Below are positions 61,341 through 64,000 of a stretch of DNA of 64,000 bases, in pieces. The notes below the pieces were generated by a model. That model saw only the letters and a list, made by a program, of their open reading frames with translations. It did not search any database and was not told the origin of the DNA. The position numbers were made by a program, and so were the translations under genes. This DNA is from Rhodococcus sp. IEGM 1409 (GTDB lineage Bacteria > Actinomycetota > Actinomycetes > Mycobacteriales > Mycobacteriaceae). Where the stretch lies: NCBI RefSeq assembly GCF_030056735.1, contig NZ_JASHKN010000007.1:236192-300191 (forward strand). Reading direction: 5' to 3'. The first letter of the stretch is position 1, and every line of letters starts with the position of its first letter.

Positions 61341-61992
61341 GGACGCCCTCCCCGGGCGAGAGCAGAAAATGCCGGTACCTACCGCGCACTACGTCAACGG
61401 GCATCCGTTGACGCCGCCGTTTCCGGCCGAAATGCAGACCGTCGTCGTCGGTATGGGTTGTTTCTGGGGTGCCGAGAAGGAGTTCTGGCAGCTTCCCGGT
61501 GTGTACACGACCGCTGCGGGATACGCGGGCGGCTTCACTCCCAATCCGACGTACGAAGAGACGTGCTCCGGACGTACCGGTCACACCGAAGTGGTGCTGG
61601 TGGTCTTCGATCCCGCAGTGATCTCCTACGAGCAGATCCTGGCTCACTTCTGGGAGAACCACGATCCGACGCAGGGGATGCGTCAGGGCAACGACCAGGG
61701 CTCGCAGTACCGTTCGGCTCTCTTCACGACGTCCGCGCAGCAGGAAGAAATCGCTCACGCGTCGGCCGTCGCTTTCGGTGAAAGGCTTGCCGAAGCGGGA
61801 TACGGCGCGATCACCACCGAAATCGGTCCGCTGCGTGACTTCTTCTATGCGGAGGATTACCACCAGCAGTATTTGGCGAAGAATCCCGGCGGTTACTGCC
61901 CGGTGCATGCCACGGGCGTCAGTTGCCCGGTGGGATTGCTCCGTCAGGATCAGGTTCCGGCGCAGACGGATATCCTTCCGCCGAGCGAATAA
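61279..61992 (+). CDS. msrA: Peptide methionine sulfoxide reductase A
   Basis: 237 residues, E. coli-like long form; the N-terminal [14 protein letters not shown] and HYVNGHPL align with the enterobacterial enzyme, which supports the start inside the acyltransferase gene. The catalytic Cys61 is in [33 protein letters not shown] is the substrate loop; [16 protein letters not shown] supplies resolving cysteines. Repairs oxidised methionine. Located 1.4 kb from sodA, giving an oxidative-stress pair. Confidence 0.94.
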   Translation: MSWYDDILGRASAKSTLIAPEDALPGREQKMPVPTAHYVNGHPLTPPFPAEMQTVVVGMGCFWGAEKEFWQLPGVYTTAAGYAGGFTPNPTYEETCSGRTGHTEVVLVVFDPAVISYEQILAHFWENHDPTQGMRQGNDQGSQYRSALFTTSAQQEEIAHASAVAFGERLAEAGYGAITTEIGPLRDFFYAEDYHQQYLAKNPGGYCPVHATGVSCPVGLLRQDQVPAQTDILPPSE

Positions 61993-62105
61993 CTGGGAAC
62001 AGGTGTTGGAGGACACATGTGATTCAGCTCGTTAACACTTGCAACTAGATCGAAACAAAGGGAATCTCGAAGTAAGAGTGTGTCGTCGAGAGAACTGAGT
62101 TCACA

Positions 62106-62702
62106 ATGTCAGGTAGTACGCGAGGAACTGCGTCGCTGCTTCGACGCACCATTCACGTAGGCCACGATCCGATGGTTCGCCGCAGTGATCGGATCGAAGG
62201 GTTCATGTCCTTCGGTCTGATCATCTTCGCGATTCTGCTGCTGCCTCTCGCAGTGTGGGCCGGCGCCGCGACGGCTTCGAGTCAGAACGCACTGATCGCC
62301 GAACAATCCTCGGAACTGCACAGCATTTCGGCGACGACAACGGCAGATTCGACGCAGACCACCGTCTCCAACGCCGATTACATTGCGCCGACGACGGAAA
62401 TGGCGAGCGCGCAATGGAACTGGAACGGTCAGGTTCACACGGGCGACATCACCGTCGATTCCGCGACGCCTGCCGGCACCGAGGTCGACATCTACGTCAA
62501 CGATCAAGGTGACAAGACCGTAGCCCCGATCACTCAGAGCGCTGCCGACGTCGCAGCCGTGGTGACCGGGGTTTTCACCTGGTTCAGCGTGATGTCCTTG
62601 CTGGTCATCGCATTCATGCTGGTGCGGGTCTTTCTCGACCGTTCCCGCTCGGCCCAGTGGGACCGGGACCTACGCGCGTTCCTCGACGCGAACGCGCTGT
62701 AG
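62106..62702 (+). CDS. Rv1733c-like membrane protein
   Basis: 198 residues. Two membrane helices (about 36-58 and 150-175) flank an extracytoplasmic domain of roughly 90 residues that includes SAQWNWNGQVHTGDI and SATPAGTEVDIYVNDQG, the pattern of the Rv1733c family of mycobacteria. Rv1733c belongs to the DosR dormancy regulon, but no DosR box was seen upstream here. Function unknown. Confidence 0.83.
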   Translation: MSGSTRGTASLLRRTIHVGHDPMVRRSDRIEGFMSFGLIIFAILLLPLAVWAGAATASSQNALIAEQSSELHSISATTTADSTQTTVSNADYIAPTTEMASAQWNWNGQVHTGDITVDSATPAGTEVDIYVNDQGDKTVAPITQSAADVAAVVTGVFTWFSVMSLLVIAFMLVRVFLDRSRSAQWDRDLRAFLDANAL

Positions 62703-62732
62703 ACCCCAGCCCTTTCTCACTGCCGCCATTCT

Positions 62733-63662
62733 TCACCGCAGCTCGGGCATGACCTCGCTTGCGACGAGTTCGAGATGATCCAGATCGGCGAGATCGAGAG
62801 TCTGCAGATACACGCGCTGTGAACCGGCTTCGGCGAACATTCCGATCTTGTCGACCAGTTCCGAAGGCGTTCCGGCCAGACCGTTCTCACGTAGCTCGTC
62901 GACGTCTCGTCCGATGGCCTCGGCGCGCTTCTTGATCTCCGCCTCGTCGCGGCCGCAGCAGAGAACAAGAGCGTTGGAGTACACCAATTCGTTCGGATCC
63001 CGCTCGATGTCGACGCAAGCCTGACGAACCCGCGCAAAGATGTCCTTCGTCTCCTCGAGGGACTTGAACGGGATGTTGAACTCGTTCGCGAACCGAGCGG
63101 CGAGTGCCGGAGTCTTCTTCTTGCCCGTGCCACCGATCAGGATCGGCGGACCGTCGACCTGGTGCGGCTTGGGAAGCGCGGGAGAGTTCTTGATCTGCAC
63201 GTGCTTACCGTCGTAGTCGAACGTGTCGCCCACCGGCGTACGCCACAGACCGGTCACGACATCGAGAGTTTCCTCGAGCAGTTCGAAGCGATCCTTGAGC
63301 GCCGGGAACGGAATGCCGTACGCCTGGTGCTCTTCCTCGTACCAACCGGCACCGATGCCGAGGTCTACGCGGCCACCACTCATCTGATCGACCTGCGCGA
63401 CCGAGATGGCCAGCGGGCCGGCATGACGGAACGTAGCCGACGTCACGAGGGTGCCGAGGCGGATGGTGGATGTTTCACGGGCGATCCCGGCGAGCGTGAT
63501 CCACGCATCGGTAGGTCCGGGAAGGCCGTCGGAATTCATGGCGAGATAGTGGTCCGAGCGGAAAAATGCGCCGTAGCCGAGTTTTTCGGCGGTCTGGGCA
63601 ACAGTCAGTAGTTGTTCGTAGGTAGCGCCCTGCTGGGGTTCGGTGAATATACGCAGCTCCAT
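62733..63662 (-). CDS. LLM-class F420-dependent oxidoreductase
   Basis: 309 residues from MELRIFTEPQQG. TIM-barrel luciferase-like fold: YGAFFRSDHYLAM, TLVTSATFRHAGPLAISVAQVDQ and GGRVDLGIGAGWYEEEHQAYG are hallmark segments of the F420-using subgroup, and PILIGGTGKKKTPALAARFANEFN is the later phosphate-site region. Substrate unknown. Monocistronic, 16 bp from the unidentified edge gene upstream on the same strand. Confidence 0.92.
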   Translation of the reverse strand: MELRIFTEPQQGATYEQLLTVAQTAEKLGYGAFFRSDHYLAMNSDGLPGPTDAWITLAGIARETSTIRLGTLVTSATFRHAGPLAISVAQVDQMSGGRVDLGIGAGWYEEEHQAYGIPFPALKDRFELLEETLDVVTGLWRTPVGDTFDYDGKHVQIKNSPALPKPHQVDGPPILIGGTGKKKTPALAARFANEFNIPFKSLEETKDIFARVRQACVDIERDPNELVYSNALVLCCGRDEAEIKKRAEAIGRDVDELRENGLAGTPSELVDKIGMFAEAGSQRVYLQTLDLADLDHLELVASEVMPELR

Positions 63663-63678
63663 GGCTTCTACTCTGCCA

Positions 63679-63999
63679 CTATTTTGCGGAGGTCGGGACG
63701 ACGGCACCGACTTGTCCACCGCCGAAACACAGGGTCAGGTCCGGCGTTGTCGGCGTGATTTTCACACTGTTTCCGTGGCCGACCAGGCGTACGAACGCTG
63801 AGTGCAAACCCTGCGTCACGGGTACTGATACGGCGTCGCCGGACTCCAACGCAACGTCGATCGTTCCGTCGGTGCTCGCGAGGTAATTGAGCTGAACCGT
63901 CCATTCCCAGCCGGTTAGGGGGCCGTCGAGTGGTAGCTCGGTCGGACCTTCGGCGCGAGTGTCGCAGTTCGATGTCCCCTCGGGAATCCTTCTCGTCCA
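63679..63999 (-). CDS. Unidentified protein, C-terminal part (cut by right edge)
   Basis: An open minus-strand frame of 106 codons runs from the edge to a TAG. The product is beta-rich with a W/T/V pattern: GWEWTVQLNYLASTDGTIDV, then VPVTQGLHSAFVRLVGHG, NSVKITPTTPDLTLCFGGGQ and a VGAVVPTSAK end. No frame with internal stops intervenes and codon use fits the neighbourhood. It resembles the extracytoplasmic beta-sandwich tail of an envelope enzyme, but no family could be named. The start lies outside the window. It ends 16 bp before the LLM gene. Confidence 0.6.
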   Translation of the reverse strand, partial: WTRRIPEGTSNCDTRAEGPTELPLDGPLTGWEWTVQLNYLASTDGTIDVALESGDAVSVPVTQGLHSAFVRLVGHGNSVKITPTTPDLTLCFGGGQVGAVVPTSAK

Positions 64000-64000
64000 G

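Noticed and set aside
61993-62105. DosR box expected before an Rv1733c-like gene
   Set aside because: No 20-bp element resembling the DosR consensus was found in the gap.
1-64000. tRNA, rRNA, prophage, insertion sequence or integron
   Set aside because: No cloverleaf with a GTTCRANNC T-arm, rRNA stretch, transposase, integrase or phage structural gene was recognised on either strand by eye.

Overview
The window is GC-rich actinobacterial DNA from a mycolic-acid bacterium, most likely a Rhodococcus of the erythropolis/qingshengii group. The evidence is the gene content: an F420-type LLM oxidoreductase, a SodA of mycobacterial length, an Rv1733c-like membrane protein, two DUF222/HNH (13E12-type) proteins, an Stf0-type trehalose sulfotransferase, a single-chain acyl-CoA carboxylase, and frequent GTG/TTG starts with ATGA/GTGA overlaps. 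No rRNA, tRNA, CRISPR array, insertion sequence or phage module was seen. This is chromosomal accessory and housekeeping sequence with dense, mostly intact genes.

Layout. 0-3 kb: the tail of a PadR-like regulator with a 24-bp tandem repeat, a siderophore-interacting protein, and a DUF222/HNH gene behind an SOS-box-like palindrome. 3-7 kb: a NarL-type two-component system divergent from an FtsX-type ABC exporter and a small PAS protein. 7-9 kb: a TetR regulator and a saccharopine-dehydrogenase-like reductase separated by a double palindrome. 8.7-12.3 kb: MFS transporter, DUF6325, SHOCT protein, then a decayed YcaO gene. 12.4-16.9 kb: a membrane protein, a DinB-like protein, and a YfcC transporter coupled to an M20 dipeptidase. 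17-22.6 kb: TetR, acyl-CoA ligase and a 1065-residue acyl-CoA carboxylase. 22.6-27.6 kb: a sulfatase convergent with an operon of Stf0, CysD and CysNC, that is, activated-sulfate supply plus a sulfotransferase. 27.7-30.4 kb: a CopC/CopD/YcnI copper cluster. 30.4-35.3 kb: a DUF6474 protein, a TM0106-type nuclease and a frameshifted GGDEF-EAL gene. 35.3-39 kb: an SDR, two small unknowns and a second DUF222/HNH gene whose start codon sits inside an SOS-like palindrome. 39-46 kb: GNAT and TetR genes divergent from a beta-oxidation-like operon (SCP2-thiolase, SRPBCC, MaoC-like hydratase, SDR, double-length acyl-CoA dehydrogenase). 46-53 kb: an amidase, a 52-residue Gln-rich mini-gene, a fatty-acid hydroxylase with a FadR-like regulator and operator, and an M20D hydrolase/MFS pair divergent from an unusual Lrp regulator. 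53-54 kb: a TMEM165/GDT1 cation exporter under a yybP-ykoY manganese riboswitch. 54-64 kb: DUF1254, HdeD-like, AI-2E-family and YhgE-like membrane genes, sodA, an acyltransferase, msrA, an Rv1733c-like gene, an LLM oxidoreductase and an unidentified gene cut by the right edge.

The points most worth following up are the Stf0-CysDNC sulfation operon, the paired SOS-like elements on both DUF222/HNH genes, the single-chain carboxylase operon, the manganese riboswitch with a readable Shine-Dalgarno switch, the overlooked 52-codon gene, and two broken genes (YcaO and GGDEF-EAL). All family calls come from reading motifs by eye; no database search was run.
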